Shown here: one piece after another, positions 10,512-23,804 of the stretch
How the letters are laid out: each line of letters opens with the position of its first letter
How positions within the stretch are numbered: the stretch's first letter is position 1
Source of the DNA: Scylla paramamosain
Taxonomy: Eukaryota > Arthropoda > Malacostraca > Decapoda > Portunidae
Direction: 5' to 3'
NCBI RefSeq assembly: GCF_035594125.1
Contig: NC_087197.1
Coordinates: forward strand, 7,424,110 to 7,488,109
Length of the DNA stretch: 64,000 bases
Notes under the pieces: model-generated
The model's database searches: none
Seen by the model: only the letters and a program-made list of their open reading frames with translations
Told to the model about the DNA's origin: nothing
Program-made: the position numbers and the translations under genes

Positions 10512-10980
10512 GACACGCATTTAGTAAGGTTGTTCTGTTTCTCAATTAAGAGTGTTATTCACGAGTTTCTGCATTTTGGTATCTAGAAAACTTCTCCATA
10601 TACACGAGTTTTTGCGTTTTTTGCCTTGTGGTTTTTTTGAACTATAAAACATTCATTATACACTTTTCTTGCAATGTCCCTTTGTTTCCCAATATAGAGT
10701 GCTTTGTATCAATTTTTGCGTTTTATTTTTTTGTAGGTAACAAGCTGAAAAACACTCAAAATATACATTTTTGGTAATGTTTTTCTGCTTCTTGATATGG
10801 GTTGGTTTGCATCAGTTTTAGCGTTTTTCTACGTAAAACACTGAGAAGACAGGTTTTCAGTAATTTTCTTTTGGATTCCCACATAGAGTGAGTTCTTTAT
10901 TATTTATCGTTTTGGTGCCTAACATGCTGAAAAACACTCAAAAGACAGATTTCTGGTAAGGTCTTTAATTTCCTCATATG
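10512..10980 (-). repeat. Inverted block I, unit 1
   Basis: About 469 bp (nearly five monomers) in reverse orientation, from CACGCATTTAGTAAGG to CCTCATATG. Its monomer order equals that of flank 1210-1690. Alpha type. It has AACAAGCTGAAAAACACTC where the other units have CTCAAAAACACTC. Confidence 0.87.
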
Positions 10981-11010
10981 CGAGGCCCTGCATGTCTTTT
11001 GAGTGTTTTT
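10930..11010. repeat. 18-bp inverted repeat spanning the unit boundary
   Basis: The left arm at 10930-10947 (AAAAACACTCAAAAGACA) and the right arm at 10993-11010 are perfect reverse complements, separated by 45 bp that include CCTCATATGCGAGG. The arms are the same part of two oppositely oriented monomers. Also seen at the first boundary (5057-5074 with 5120-5137) and, with small changes, at the others. It could form a hairpin in single-stranded DNA or RNA. Confidence 0.82.
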
Positions 11011-12087
11011 GAACGTGTTACGCAATAAAGCACTAAAAGGAAGGTCAATCACATTACATGGGAATAAAACCAAATTTTACCAAGAACTTGCCTTTAAGTG
11101 TTTTTGAGCGCCTTACATACCAAAACGCTAAAATGCATGCAAAATACATTTTATAAAGAAACAGAATAATATTACCAAATACATGTATTTTGAGTGTTTT
11201 TGATCATGATATCTATAAAAACGCTTAAATACATGCAAAGAACTTTATGTTTGGGAAACGAAAGGACATTACGAGAAACGTGTATTATGAGTGTTTTTTT
11301 TTAATTTTTTTCAGTACCTAAAAGCTAAAACCCACAAATAACACTCTTTATTTAGATAAAAAAAATAATTAACAAAAAATTTTAAAAATTGGATTTTTTA
11401 TTTATTTATTTATTTATTTTTTTGTTATTTATCCTTATAGGTACCGAGATGCCAAAATTCTGCCAAATTTCAGGGAATTTATGTGGAAAAAAGAACATTA
11501 CCAAAAGAGTTATTTATAGCTTTTTTTTCGGATTGTTATGTACCAAACCCTAAAGTGCATCCAAAGCCACCTATATAGGGAAGTTAAACGACTTTACCAG
11601 AAACCTGTCTTTTCAGTGTTTTTCAGCATGTTAGGCACTAAAACGATAAATAATATGGAAGTCAGTCAATATGTGAATCCAAAAGAAAATTACTGAAAAC
11701 GTGTCTTTTCAGTGTTTTACGTAGAAAAACGCTAAAGCGGATGCAAACCAACCTTTATGAAGAAATAGAATAACATTACCAAAAAAAAATATTTTTTGAG
11801 TATTTTTGAGCTTGTTACCTACAAAAAAATGGAAAAATGGATATAAAGCACTCTATATTAGGAAACAAAAGGACATTACGAGAAACGTGTATAATGAGTG
11901 TTTTATAGTTTTAAAAGAACCAAAAAAAAAAGAACGCCAAAATGCACACAAATTAACGAAACAAATGGGATTTTTCCTCATGTTAGGTACAACAATCTAT
12001 ACAGAATATAAAAAAACAGAACAACATTACCAAAAACGTATATTATAAGTGTTTTTGAGCTTCTTTAGTAGTAAAATACTGAATCAC

Positions 12088-12433
12088 GTGATTAGCACAT
12101 TCATTTAGGCGTTTTGGTTTCTAAAAAGCTGGAAAACGCTTAAACCATACGTTTTTGGTAATGTCTCCCGATAAAGGCTATTGTGCACGCGTTTTAGCAT
12201 TTTCGAACGTAAGAAGCTCAAAAACACTCAAAAGATATTTGATTAATATTGTTTTGATTTTTATATAGAGTGTCTTCCATGCTCTTTAGAGTTTTGGTGC
12301 TAACGTTGAAAAGCCCCGAAATAACATTTTTTCTGGGAATGACGTCTCTTTACCTAATAAAGGGTGAAATGGATGATTTTTTGCGTATTGGTACGAAATA
12401 AGCTGAAAAACATTCAAAATACACGTTTTTGGC
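12088..12433 (-). repeat. Inverted block II, unit 2
   Basis: 346 bp. Carries CATTTTCGAACG and the short loss near 12236, and CCTAATAAAGG where others have CCTTATAAAGG. Confidence 0.85.
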
Positions 12434-12880
12434 AAATGTGTATTATGAGTTTTTTTTTTTTTATAGTTCAAAAGAACCAAAAGGCAAAAAAACACAAAAA
12501 CTCGTGTATATGGAGAAGGTTCCTAGATACCAAAATGCTGAAACTCATGAATAACACTCTTAACTGAGAAACAGAACAACCTTACTAAATGCGTGTATTT
12601 TGAGTGCTTTTCACATTCTCAGTTACCAAAACCCCAAATTGCATGCGAAATAACCTTTATGTGAGAAAAAATCTCATTACCAGAAAAGGGTCTTTTAAGT
12701 GTTTTTCGGCGTGATAGGCAATTTTGGTATCCAAAATGCAAAGTACTAAAAAGCAAGGCAAACATATTACATTGGAATAACACTAATTTATACCAAAAAC
12801 TTGGCTTAAGTGTTTTTGAGCTGCTTAAATACCAAACCGCTAAAACGCATGCAAAACAAACTTTATGGAGAAACAAAATA

Positions 12881-12977
12881 ACATTACCAAAAACATGTAT
12901 TTTGAGTGTTTTTGATCATGTTATCTATATAAACGCTTAAATACATGGAAAGAACATTATGTTTGGGAAACAAAAGG
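12881..12977 (+). repeat. Representative ~97-bp satellite monomer
   Basis: One clear monomer, starting at ACATTACCAAAAACATG and ending before the next start, ACATTACGAGAAACGTG, at 12978. Order of landmarks: ACATTACC, then GTATTTTGAGTGTTTTTGA, then a TTA-C-TA-AAAA-CGC segment, then ACATG-AAAGAAC, then TTTGGGAAAC. Neighbouring monomers run from about 90 to 113 bp. The AGTGTTTT core is the part best kept in both orientations and in the flank. The family is not one I can name. Confidence 0.85.
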
Positions 12978-15900
12978 ACATTACGAGAAACGTGTATTAT
13001 GAGTGTTTTTAAGTTCCTTAAGTACCAAAAAGCTAAAACCCACAAATAACACTTTTTATTTAGAAAATAAAAAACAAAAAAAAATTAAAAAAATAGGAAT
13101 TTTTTTTTTGTTATTCATATTCTTAGGTACCGATATGCCAAAATTCTGGGAAAATTCAGGGCAATCATATAATAAAAAAATATTATCAAAAAAGTTAATT
13201 TCAGCTTTTTTTTCGGATTGTTATGTACCAAACCCTAAAGTGCATGCAAAGCCTCCTATATGAGGAATTTAACGACTTTACCAGAAATCTGTGTTTTGAG
13301 TGTTTTTTAGCATGTTAGGCACCAAAATGATAAATAATATGGAACTCACTCTATATGGGAGTCCAAAACAAAGTTACTGAAAACGTGTCTTCTCAGTGTT
13401 TTACGTAGAAAATCGCTAAAACGGATGCAAAGCAACCAATATCAAGAATAAGAAAAATGTTACTAAAAAGATATTTTTTGAGTGTTTTTCAGCTTGTTAC
13501 CTACAAAAAAAAAAAACGCGAAAATTGATGTAAAGCACCCTATATTGGGAAACAAAAGGACATTGCAAGAAAAGTGTATCATGAGTGTTTTATAGTTCAA
13601 AAGAACCACAAGGGAAAAAACGCAAAATCTCGTGTATATGGAGAGGTTTCCTAGATACAAAAAAGCTAAAACTCATTAACATTCCTAATTGAGAAACAGA
13701 AAAACCTTAATAAATGCGTGTATTTTGAGTGCTTTTCACATTCTTAGTTACCAAAACCCCAAATTGCATGCAAAAATAGACTTGTGGGATAAAAAAAATG
13801 ACTTTGCCAGAAAAGTGTCTTTTGAGTGTTTTTGAGCGTGACAGGCAATAAAGCACTAAAAAAGAGGGATATCACATTACATTGGAGGAAAACGAACTTT
13901 TACCAAGAACTTCCCTTTAAGTGTTTTTGAGCTCCTTATATACCAAAACACTAGAACGCATTGAAAACACTCTTTATGGTGAAACAGAATAACTTTACCA
14001 AAAACATGTATTTTGAGTGTTTTTGATCATGTTGCCAATAAAAACGCTAAAATACATGCAAAGAACACTATTTTTGGGAAACGAAAGGAGATTACGAGAA
14101 ACGTGTATTATGAGTGTTTTTAAGTTCATTAATTACCAAAAAGCTAAAAGCCACTAATAACACTCTTTATTGAGAAACAATAAATAAATAAAAAAATACA
14201 ATATTTATTTTCTTTCTTATTCATCTTTACAGGTACCGAGATGCCAAAATTCGGGCAAAATTCAGGAAATTATGTGAAATAAAAAAACATTATCCAAAAA
14301 GTTAAATTTAGCTTTTATCGGACTGCTATGTACCAAACCCGTAAAGTGCATGCAAAGCCACATATATGGGGAAATTAAATGTCTTTGCCAGAAAACGGTC
14401 TTATGAGTGTTTTTCAGCATGTTAGGAACCAACACGATAAATAACATAGAAGTCAATCTATATGGGAATCCAAAACAAAATTACTAAAAACGTGTCTTAT
14501 CGGTGTTTTACATAGAAAAACGCTAAAACGGATGCAAACCAACCAATATGAAGAAATGAAATAACATTACCAAAAAGGTATATTTTGATTATTTTTGAAA
14601 TTGTTACCTACAAAAAACACGAAAATGGATGGAAAGCACTCTATATTGGGAAGCAAAAGGACATTACGAGGAACGTGTATAATGAGTGTTTTATAGTTTC
14701 ACAAGAACTACAAGGCAAAAAACGCAAAAAACTTGTGTATATAGAGAAGTTTCTTACATTCCAAAATGCTGAAACTCTGGAACAACACTCTTAATTGAGA
14801 AACAAAACCATCTTACTTAATGCGTGTATTTTGTGTGCTTTTCACATCCTTAGTTACCAAAACCCTAAATTACATGCGAAACCAGCTTTATGTGGGAAAA
14901 AAATGACATTACCAGAAAAATGTCTTTTGAGTGTTTTTGAGCGTGTTAGCAGGGCAATCACATTACACTGGAATAAAACCAATTTTTAACAAGAACTTGC
15001 CTTTAAGTGTATTTGAGCTCGTTATATACCAAAACGCTAAAATGCATGCAAAATACACTTTATGGTGAAACAGAATAACATTACGAAAAATATGTATTTT
15101 GAGTGTTTTTGATCATGTTACCAATAAAAACGCTTAAATACATGCAAAGAACCCCATTTTTGGGAAATGAAAGTACATGACGAGAAACGTGTATTATGAG
15201 TGCTTTTAAGTTCATTAAGTACGAAAAAGCTAAAAGCCACAAATTACACTCTTTATTGAGAAAAAAAAAAATACAATATTTTTTTTTCATTCTTATTCAT
15301 CTTCTCAGATAACGAGGTGCCAAAATTCGGGAAATTTTCAGGAAATTATATGAAATAAGGACATTATCAAAAAAGTTAAATTTAGCTTTTTTTTCGGACT
15401 GTTATGTACCAAACCCCTAAAGTGCATGCAAAGCCACCTATATGGGGAAATTAAACGTCTTTGCCAGAAAACTGTCTTATGAGTGTTTTTCAGCATGGTA
15501 GGAACCAACACGATAAAACCGAAGGAAGTCAATCTATATGAGAATCCAAAACAAAATTACTGAAAACGTGTCTTTTCGGTGTTTTATGTAGAAAACGCTA
15601 AAATGGATGCAAAACAACCAAAATGATGCAATACAATAACATTACAAAAATGGTATATTATTTGTGTTTTTGAAATTGTTACCTACAAAAAACGCGAAAA
15701 TGGATGGAAAGCACTCTATATTGGGAAGCAAAAGGCACCAAAAAGCATGTTAGGCACCAAAACGATAAATAATATGAAAGTCACTCTATGTGGAAATCTA
15801 AAACAAAATTACTGGAAACGTGTGTTTTAAAAGATTTACGTAGAAAAACGCTAAAACAGATGCAAACCAACTAATATAAATAAATAGAATAACATTATCA

Positions 15901-16364
15901 AAAAAAGTATATTTTTGTGTGTTTTTGAGCTTGTTACATAAAAAAAAACGCGAAAATGGATGCAAAGCACTCTATATAAGGAAAAAAAAGGATATAACGA
16001 GAAGCGTATATAATGAGTGTTTTATAGTTTCACCAGAATCACAAGGCAAACAACGCAAAAACTCGACTGTATGGAGAAGATTCTAAGATACCAAAATTCT
16101 GAAACTCATGAATAACAGTCTTAATGAAGAAACAGAACAACCTTACTAAATGCGTGTATTTTGAGTGTTTTTTTTACATTCTTAGTTACCAAAACCCCAA
16201 ATTCCATGCGAAACTAGCTTTATGTGGGAAAAATATGATATTACCAGAAAAGTGTCTTTGAGTGTTTTTGAGCGTGTTAGGCAATAAAGCACTAAAAAGC
16301 AGTGCAATCATATTACATGGGAATAAAACCAACTTTTAAGAAGAACTTCCCTTTTGGTGTATTT

Positions 16365-16833
16365 GACACGCATTTAGTAAGGTTGTTCTGTTTCTCAATT
16401 AAGAATGTTATTCACGAGTTTCTGCATTTTGGTATCTAGAAAACTTCTCCATATACACGAGTTTTTGCGTTTTTTGCCTTGTTTTTTTTTTGAACTATAA
16501 AACATTCATTATACACTTTTCTTGCAATGTCCCTTTGTTTCCCAATGTAGAGTGCTTTGTATCAATTTTTGCGTTTTATTTTTTTGTAGGTAACAAGCTC
16601 AAAAACACTCAAAATATACATTTTTGGTAATGTTTTTCTGCTTCTTGATATGGGTTGGTTTGCATCAGTTTTAGCGTTTTTCTACGTAAAACACTGAGAA
16701 GACAGGTTTTCAGTAATTTTCTTTTGGATTCCCACATAGAGTGAGTTCTTTATTATTTATCGTTTTGGTGCCTAACATGCTGAAAAACACTCAAAAGAGA
16801 GATTTCTGGTAAGGTCTTTAATTTCCTCATATG
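16365..16833 (-). repeat. Inverted block I, unit 2
   Basis: 469 bp, alpha. Contains the unit 2/unit 5 variants (long T-run after GCCTTG, CCAATGTAG, AGAGAGATTTC) and the private AAGAATGTTATTC, which recurs in unit 8. Confidence 0.87.
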
Positions 16834-17930
16834 CGAGGCCCTGCATGTCTTTTGAGTGTTTTTGAACGTGTTACGCAATAAAGCACTAAAAGGAAGGTCA
16901 ATCACATTACATGGGAATAAAACCAAATTTTACCAAGAACTTGCCTTTAAGTGTTTTTGAGCGCCTTACATACCAAAACGCTAAAATGCATGCAAAATAC
17001 ATTTTATAAAGAAACAGAAAAATATTACCAAATACATGTATTTTGAGTGTTTTTGATCATGATATCTATAAAAACGCTTAAATACATGCAAAGAACTTTA
17101 TGTTTGGGAAACGAAAGGACATTACGAGAAACGTGTATTATGAGTGTTTTTTTTATTTTTTTCAGTACCTAAAAGCTAAAACCCACAAATAACACTCTTT
17201 ATTTAGATAAAAAAAATAATTAACAAAAAATTTTAAAAATTTGATTTTTTATTTATTTATTTTTTTTTGTTATTTATCCTTATAGGTACCGAGATGCCAA
17301 AATTCTGCCAAATTTCAGGGAATTTATGTGGGAAAAAGAACATTACCAAAAGAGTTATTTATAGCTTTTTTTTCGGATTGTTATGTACCAAACCGTAAAG
17401 TGCATCCAAAGCCACCTATATAAAGAAGTTAAACGACTTTACCAGAAACCTGTCTTTTCAGTGTTTTTCAGCATGTTAGGCACTAAAACGATAAATAATA
17501 TGGAAGTCAGTCAATATGTGAATCCAAAAGAAAATTACTGAAAACGTGTCTTTTCAGTGTTTTACGTAGAAAAACGCTAAAGCAGATGCAAACCAACCTT
17601 TATGAAGAAATAGAATAACATTACCAAAAAGATATATTTTGAGTATTTTTGAGCTTGTTACCTACAAAAAAATGCAAAAATGGATATAAAGCACTCTATA
17701 TTAGGAAACAAAAGGACATTACGAGAAACGTGTATAATGAGTGTTTTATAGTTTTAAAAGAACCAAAAAAAAAGAACGCCAAAATGCACACAAATTAACC
17801 AAACAAATGGGATTTTTCCTCATGTTAGGTACAACAATCTATACAGAATATAAAAAAAACAGAACAACATTACCAAAAACGTATATTATAAGTGTTTTTG
17901 AGCTTCTTTGGTAATAAAATACTGAATCAC

Positions 17931-18282
17931 GTGATTAGCACATTCATTTAGGCGTTTTTGGTTTCTCAAAAGCTGGAAAACGCTTAAATCATACGTTTTT
18001 GGTAATGTCTCCCGATAAAGGCTATTGTGCACGCGTTTTAGCATTTTGGAACGTAAGAAGCTCAAAAACACTCAAAAGACACCATTTTGATAATGTTGTT
18101 TTGATTTTTATATAGAGTGTCTTCCATGCTCTTTAGAGTTTTGGTGCTAACGTTGAAATGCCCCGAAATAACATTTTTTTCTGGGAATGACGTCTCTTTA
18201 CCTTATAAAGGGTGAAATGGATGATTTTTTGCGTATTGGTACGAAATAAGCTGAAAAAACATTCAAAATACACGTTTTTGGC
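17931..18282 (-). repeat. Inverted block II, unit 3
   Basis: 352 bp. Shares GCGTTTTTGGTTTCTC and an extra A in CTGAAAAAAC with unit 6. T at 18159 (GAAATGCCCC) is private. Confidence 0.85.
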
Positions 18283-21200
18283 AAATGTGTATTATGAGTT
18301 TTTTTTTATAGTTCAAAGGAACCAAAAGGCAAAAAAACACAAAAATTCGTGTATATGGAGAAGGTTCCTAGATACCAAAATGCTGAAACTCATGAATAAC
18401 ACTCTTAACTGAGAAACAGAACAACCTTACTAAATGCGTGTATTTTGAGTGCTTTTCACATTCTCAGTTACCAAAACCCCAAATTGCATGCGAAATAACC
18501 TTTATGTAAGAAAAAAATGTCATTACCAGAAAAGGGTCTTTTAAGTGTTTTTCGGCGTGATAGGTAATTTTGGTATCCAAAATGCAAAGTACTAAAAAGC
18601 AGGGCAAACATATTACATTGGAATAACAGTAATTTATACCAAAAACTTGGCTTTAAGTGTTTTTGAGCTGCTTAAATACCAAACCGCTAAAACGCATGCA
18701 AAACAAACTTTATGGAGAAACAAAATAACATTACCAAAAACATGTATTTTGAGTGTTTTTGATCATGTTATCTATAAAAACGCTTAAATACATGGAAAGA
18801 ACATTATGTTTGGGAAACAAAAGGACATTACGAGAAACGTGTATTATGAGTGTTTTTTAAGTTCCTTAAGTACCAAAAAGCTAAAACCCAAAAATAACAC
18901 TCTTTATTTAGAAAATAAAAAACAAAAAAAAAATTTAAAAAAATAGGAATTTTTTTTTTGTTATTCATATTCATAGGTACCGATATGCCAAAATTCTGGG
19001 AAAATTCAGGGCAATCATATAATAAAAAAATATTATCAAAAAAGTTAATTTCAGCTTTTTTTTCGGATTGTTATGTACCAAACCCTAAAGTGCATGCAAA
19101 GCCTCCTATATGAGGAAATTAAACGACTTTACCAGAAATCTGTGTTTTGAGTGTTTTTTTAGCATGTTAGGCACCAAAATGATAAATAATATGGAACTCA
19201 CTCTATATGGGAGTCCAAAACAAAGTTACTGAAAACGTGTCTTCTCATTGTTTTACGTAGAAAATCGCTAAAACGGATGCAAAGCAACCAATATCAAGAA
19301 TAAGAAAAATGTTACTAAAAAGATATATTTTGAGTGTTTTTCAGCTTGTTACCTACAAAAAAGAAAACGCGAAAATTGATGTAAAGCACCATATATTGGA
19401 AAACAAAAGGACATTGCAAGAAAAGTGTATCATGAGTGTTTTATAGTTCAAAAGAACCACAAGGGAAAAAACGCAAAATCTCGTGTATATGGAGAGGTTT
19501 CCTAGATACAAAAATGCTAAAGCTCATGTATAACACTCCTAATTGAGAAAAAGAAAAACCTTAATAAATGCGTGTATTTTGAGTGCTTTTCACTTTCTTA
19601 GTTACCAAAACCCCAAATTGCATGCAAAAATAGACTTGTGGGATAAAAAAAATGACTTTGCCAGAAAAGTGTCTTTTGAGTGTTTTTGAGCGTGATAGGC
19701 AATAAAGCACTAAAAAAGAGGGATATCACATTACATTGGAGGAAAAGGAATTTTTACCAAGAACTTGCCTTGAAGTGTTTTTGAGCTCCTTATATACCAA
19801 AACACTAAAACGCATTGAAAACACTCTTTATGGTGAAACAGAATAACTTTACCAAAAACATGTATTTTGAGTGTTTTTGATCATGTTGCCAATAAAAACG
19901 CTAAAATACATGCAAAGAACACTATTTTTGGGAAACGAAAGGAGATTACGAGAAACGTGTATTATGAGTGTTTTTAAGTTCATTAATTACCAGAAAGCTA
20001 AAAGCCACAAATAACACTCTTTATTGAGAAACAATAAATAAATAAAAAAAAATACATTTTTTTTCTTTCTTATTCATCTTCACAGGTACCGAGATGCCAA
20101 AATTCGGGCAAAATTCAGGAAATTATGTGAAATAAAAACATTATCCAAATAGTTAAATTTAGCTTTTATCGGACTGCTATGTACCAAAGCCGTAAAGTGC
20201 ATGCAAAGCCACATATATGGGGAAATTAAATGTCTTTGCCAGAAAACGGTCTTATGAGTGTTTTTCAGCATGTTAGGAACCAACACGATAAATAACATGG
20301 AAGTCAATCTATATGGGAATCCAAAACAAAATTACTAAAAACGTGTCTTATCGGTGTTTTACGTAGAAAAACGCTAAAACGGATGCAAACCAACCAATAT
20401 GAAGAAATTAAATAACATTACCAAAAAGGTATATTTTGAGCATTTTTGAAATTGTTACCTACAAAAAACACGAAAATGGATGGAAAGCACTCTATATTGG
20501 GAAGCAAAAGGACATTACCAGGAACGTGTATAATGAGAGTTTTATAGTTTCACAAGAACTACAAGGCAAAAAACGCAAAAACTTGTGTATATAGAGAAGT
20601 TTCTTACATTCCAAAATGCTGAAACTCTGGAACAACATTCTTAATTGAGAAACAAAACCATCTTACTTAATGCGTGTATTTTGAGTGCTTTTCACATCCT
20701 TAGTTACCAAAACCCTAAATTACATGCGAAACCAGCTTTATGTGGGAAAAAAATGACATTACCAGAAAAATGTCTTTTGAGTGTTTTTGAGCGTGTTAGG
20801 CAATAAAGCACTAAAAAGCAGGGCAATCACATTACACTGGAATAAAACCAATTTTTAACAAGAACTTGCCTTTAAGTGTATTTGAGCTCGTTATATACCA
20901 AAACGCTAAAATGCATGCAAAATACACTTTATGGTGAAACTGAATAACATTACGAAAAACATGTATTTTGAGTGTTTTTGATCATGTTACCAATAAAAAC
21001 GCTTAAATACATGCAAAGAACCCTATTTTTGGGAAATGAAAGGACATGACGAGAAACGTGTATTATGAGTGCTTTTAAATTCATTAAGTACGAAAAAGCT
21101 AAAAGCCAAAAATTACACTCTTTATTGAGAAAAAAAAATACAATATTTTTTTTTCATTCTTATTCATCTTCACAGGTAACGAGGTGCCAAAATTCGGGAA

Positions 21201-22229
21201 ATTTTCAGGAAATTATATGAAATAAGGACAATATCAAAAAAGTTAAATTTAGCTTTTTTTTCGGACTGTTATGTACCAAACCCCTAAAGTGCATGCAAAG
21301 CCACCTATATGGGGAAATTAAACGTCTTTGCCAGAAAACTGTCTTATGAGTGTTTTTCAGCATGTTAGGAACCAACACGATAAAACCCAAGGAAGTCAAT
21401 CTATATGAGAATCCAAAAGAAAATTACAGAAAACGTGTCTTTTCGGTGTTTTATGTAGAAAACGCTAAAATGGATGCAAAACAACCAAAATGAAGAAATA
21501 GAATAACATTACCAAAATGGTATATTATTTGTGTTTTTGAAATTGTTACCTACAAAAAACGCGAAAATAGATGGAAAGCACTCTATATTGGGAAACAAAA
21601 GGCACCAAAAAGCATGTTAGGCACCAAAACGATAAATAATATGAAAGTCACTCTATATGGAAATCTAAAACAAAATTACTGGAAACGTGTGTTTTAAAAG
21701 ATTTACGCAGAAAAACGCTAAAACAGATGCAGACCAACTAATATAAATAAATAGAATAACATTATCAAAAAAAGTATATTTTGTGTGTTTTTGTGCTTGT
21801 TACATAAAAAAACGCGAAAATGGATGCAAAGCACTCTATATAAGGAAAAAAAAAGGACATAACGAGAAGCGTATATAATGAGTGTTTTATAGTTTCACCA
21901 GAATTACAAGGCAAACAACGCAAAAACTCGACTGTATGGAGAAGATTCTAAGATACCAAAATTCTGAAACTCATGAATAACAGTCTTAATGAAGAAACAG
22001 AACAACCTTACTAAATGCGTGTATTTTGAGTGTTTTTTTTACATTCTTAGTTACCAAAACCCCAAATTCCATGCGAAACTAGCTTTATGTGGGAAAAATA
22101 TGATATTACCAGAAAAGTGTCTTTGAGTGTTTTTGAGCGTGTTAGGCAATAAAGCACTAAAAAGCAGGGCAATCATATTACATGGGAATAAAACCAACTT
22201 TTAAAAAGAACTTGCCTTTTAGTGTTTTT

Positions 22230-22700
22230 GACACGCATTTAGTAAGGTTGTTCTGTTTCTCAATTAAGAGTGTTATTCACGAGTTTCTGCATTTTGGTAT
22301 CTAGAAAACTTCTCCATATACACGAGTTTTTGCGTTTTCTGCCTTGTGGTTTTATTTTTAACTATAAAACATTCATTATACACTTTTCTTGCAATGTCCC
22401 TTTGTTTCCCAATATAGAGTGCTTTGTATCAATTTTTGCGTTTTATTTTTTTGTAGGTAACAAGCTCAAAAACACTCAAAATATACATTTTTGGTAATGT
22501 TTTTCTGCTTCTTGATATGGGTTGGTTTGCATCAGTTTTAGCGTTTTTCTACGTAAAACACTGAGAAGACAGGTTTTCAGTAATTTTCTTTTTGATTCCC
22601 ACATAGAGTGAGTTCTTTATTATTTATCGTTTTGGTGCCTAACATGCTGAAAAACACTCAAAAGACAGATTTCTGGTAAGGTCTTTAATTTTCTCATATG
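22230..22700 (-). repeat. Inverted block I, unit 3
   Basis: 471 bp, beta. Private GTTTTCTGCCTTG and GGTTTTATTTTTAAC. Confidence 0.87.
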
Positions 22701-23804
22701 CGAGGCCTTGCATGTCTTTTGAGTGTTTTTGATCGTGTTACGCTATAAAGCACTAAAAGGAAGGTCAATCACATTACATGGGAATAAAACCAAATTTTAC
22801 CAAGAACTTGCCTTTAAGTGTCTTTGAGCGCCTTACATACCAAAACGCTAAAATGCATGCAAAATACATTTTATAAAGAAACAGAATAATATTACCAAAT
22901 ACATGTATTTTGAGTGTTTTTGATCATGATATCTATAAAAACGCTTAAATACATGCAAAGAACTTTATGTTTGGGAAACGAAAGGACATTACGAGAAACG
23001 TGTATTATGAGTGTTTTTTTAATTTTTTTTCAGTACCTAAAAGCTAAAACCCACAAATAACACTCTTTATTTAGATAAAAAAAATAATTAACAAAAAATT
23101 TTAAAAATTAGATTTTTTATTTATTTATTTTATTTTTTTTTTGTTATTTATCCTTATAGGTACCGAGATGCCAAAATTCTGCCAAATTTCAGGGAATTTA
23201 CGTGGAAAAAAGAACATTACCAAAAGAGTTATTTATAGCTTTTTTTTCGGATTGTTATGTACCAAACCCTAAAGTGCATCCAAAGCCACCTATATAGGGA
23301 AGTTAAACGACTTTACCAGAAACCTGTTTTTTCAGTGTTTTTCAGCATGTTAGGCACTAAAACGATAAATAATATGAAAGTCAGTTAATATGTGAATCCA
23401 AAAGAAAATTACTGAAAACGTGTCTTTTCAGTGTTTTACGTAGAAAAACGCTAAAGCGGATGCAAACCAACCTTTATGAAGAAATAGAATAACATTACCA
23501 AAAAGATATATTTTTGAGTATTTTTGAGCTTGTTACCTACAAAAAAATGCAAAAATGGATATAAAGCACTCTATATTAGGAAACAAAAGGACATTACGAG
23601 AAACGTGTATAATGAGTGTTTTATAGTTTTAAAAGAACCGAAAAAAAAGAACGCCAAAATGCAGACAAATTAACCAAACAAATGGGATTTTTCCTCATGT
23701 TAGGTACAACAATCTATACAGAATATAAAAAAACAGAACAACATTACCAAAAACGTATATTATAAGTGTTTTTGAGCTTCTTTGGTAATAAAATACTGAA
23801 TCAC

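Larger units (their letters stand above)
5108..10980 (+). repeat. HOR unit 1 (5873 bp)
   Basis: Order: block A with spacer motif GGTACC at 5574; palindrome at 6216-6227; inverted block II 6222-6570; block B (GGTACC at 7264); block C (GGTACC at 8372); block D, whose motif reads GGTAAC at 9450; a truncated monomer at about 9890 where AAAAGG joins CACCAAAAAGCATG (present in all units, so older than the amplification); inverted block I 10512-10980. At 9090/9091 a 19-bp stretch present in units 3-10 is missing; unit 2 shares this. Block I is of type alpha (GCAGTGCAATC and TTGGTGTATTTGACACG before it, TTTTGGATTCCC inside). Confidence 0.95.
10981..16833 (+). repeat. HOR unit 2 (5853 bp)
   Basis: Spacer motifs: A 11440, B 13126, C 14232, D 15308 (GATAACG instead of GGTAACG). 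Shares with unit 1 the 19-bp deletion, here at 14949/14950. Private changes: a short loss near 12236 in inverted block II (AAAGATATTTGATTAATATT) and GCGTGACAGGC at about 13836. Its end is alpha and carries variants found again only in unit 5: TTGTTTTTTTTTTGAAC near 16480, CCAATGTAGAGTG near 16543 and AAAAGAGAGATTTC near 16793. Confidence 0.95.
16834..22700 (+). repeat. HOR unit 3 (5867 bp)
   Basis: Spacer motifs: A 17285, B 18976, C 20085, D 21175. From its start to about 20030 it is almost identical to unit 6 (offset 17,868), sharing private variants such as CTATATAAAGAAGTTAAACG, GCGTTTTTGGTTTCTCAAAAG, ACCCAAAAATAACAC and TTGCCTTGAAGTG. After spacer C the likeness ends: unit 3 alone has TCCAAATAGTTAAATTTAG and CCAAAGCCGTAAAG. 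Its end is type beta (GCAGGGCAATC, TTAGTGTTTTTGACACG, TTTTTGATTCCC). Confidence 0.95.
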
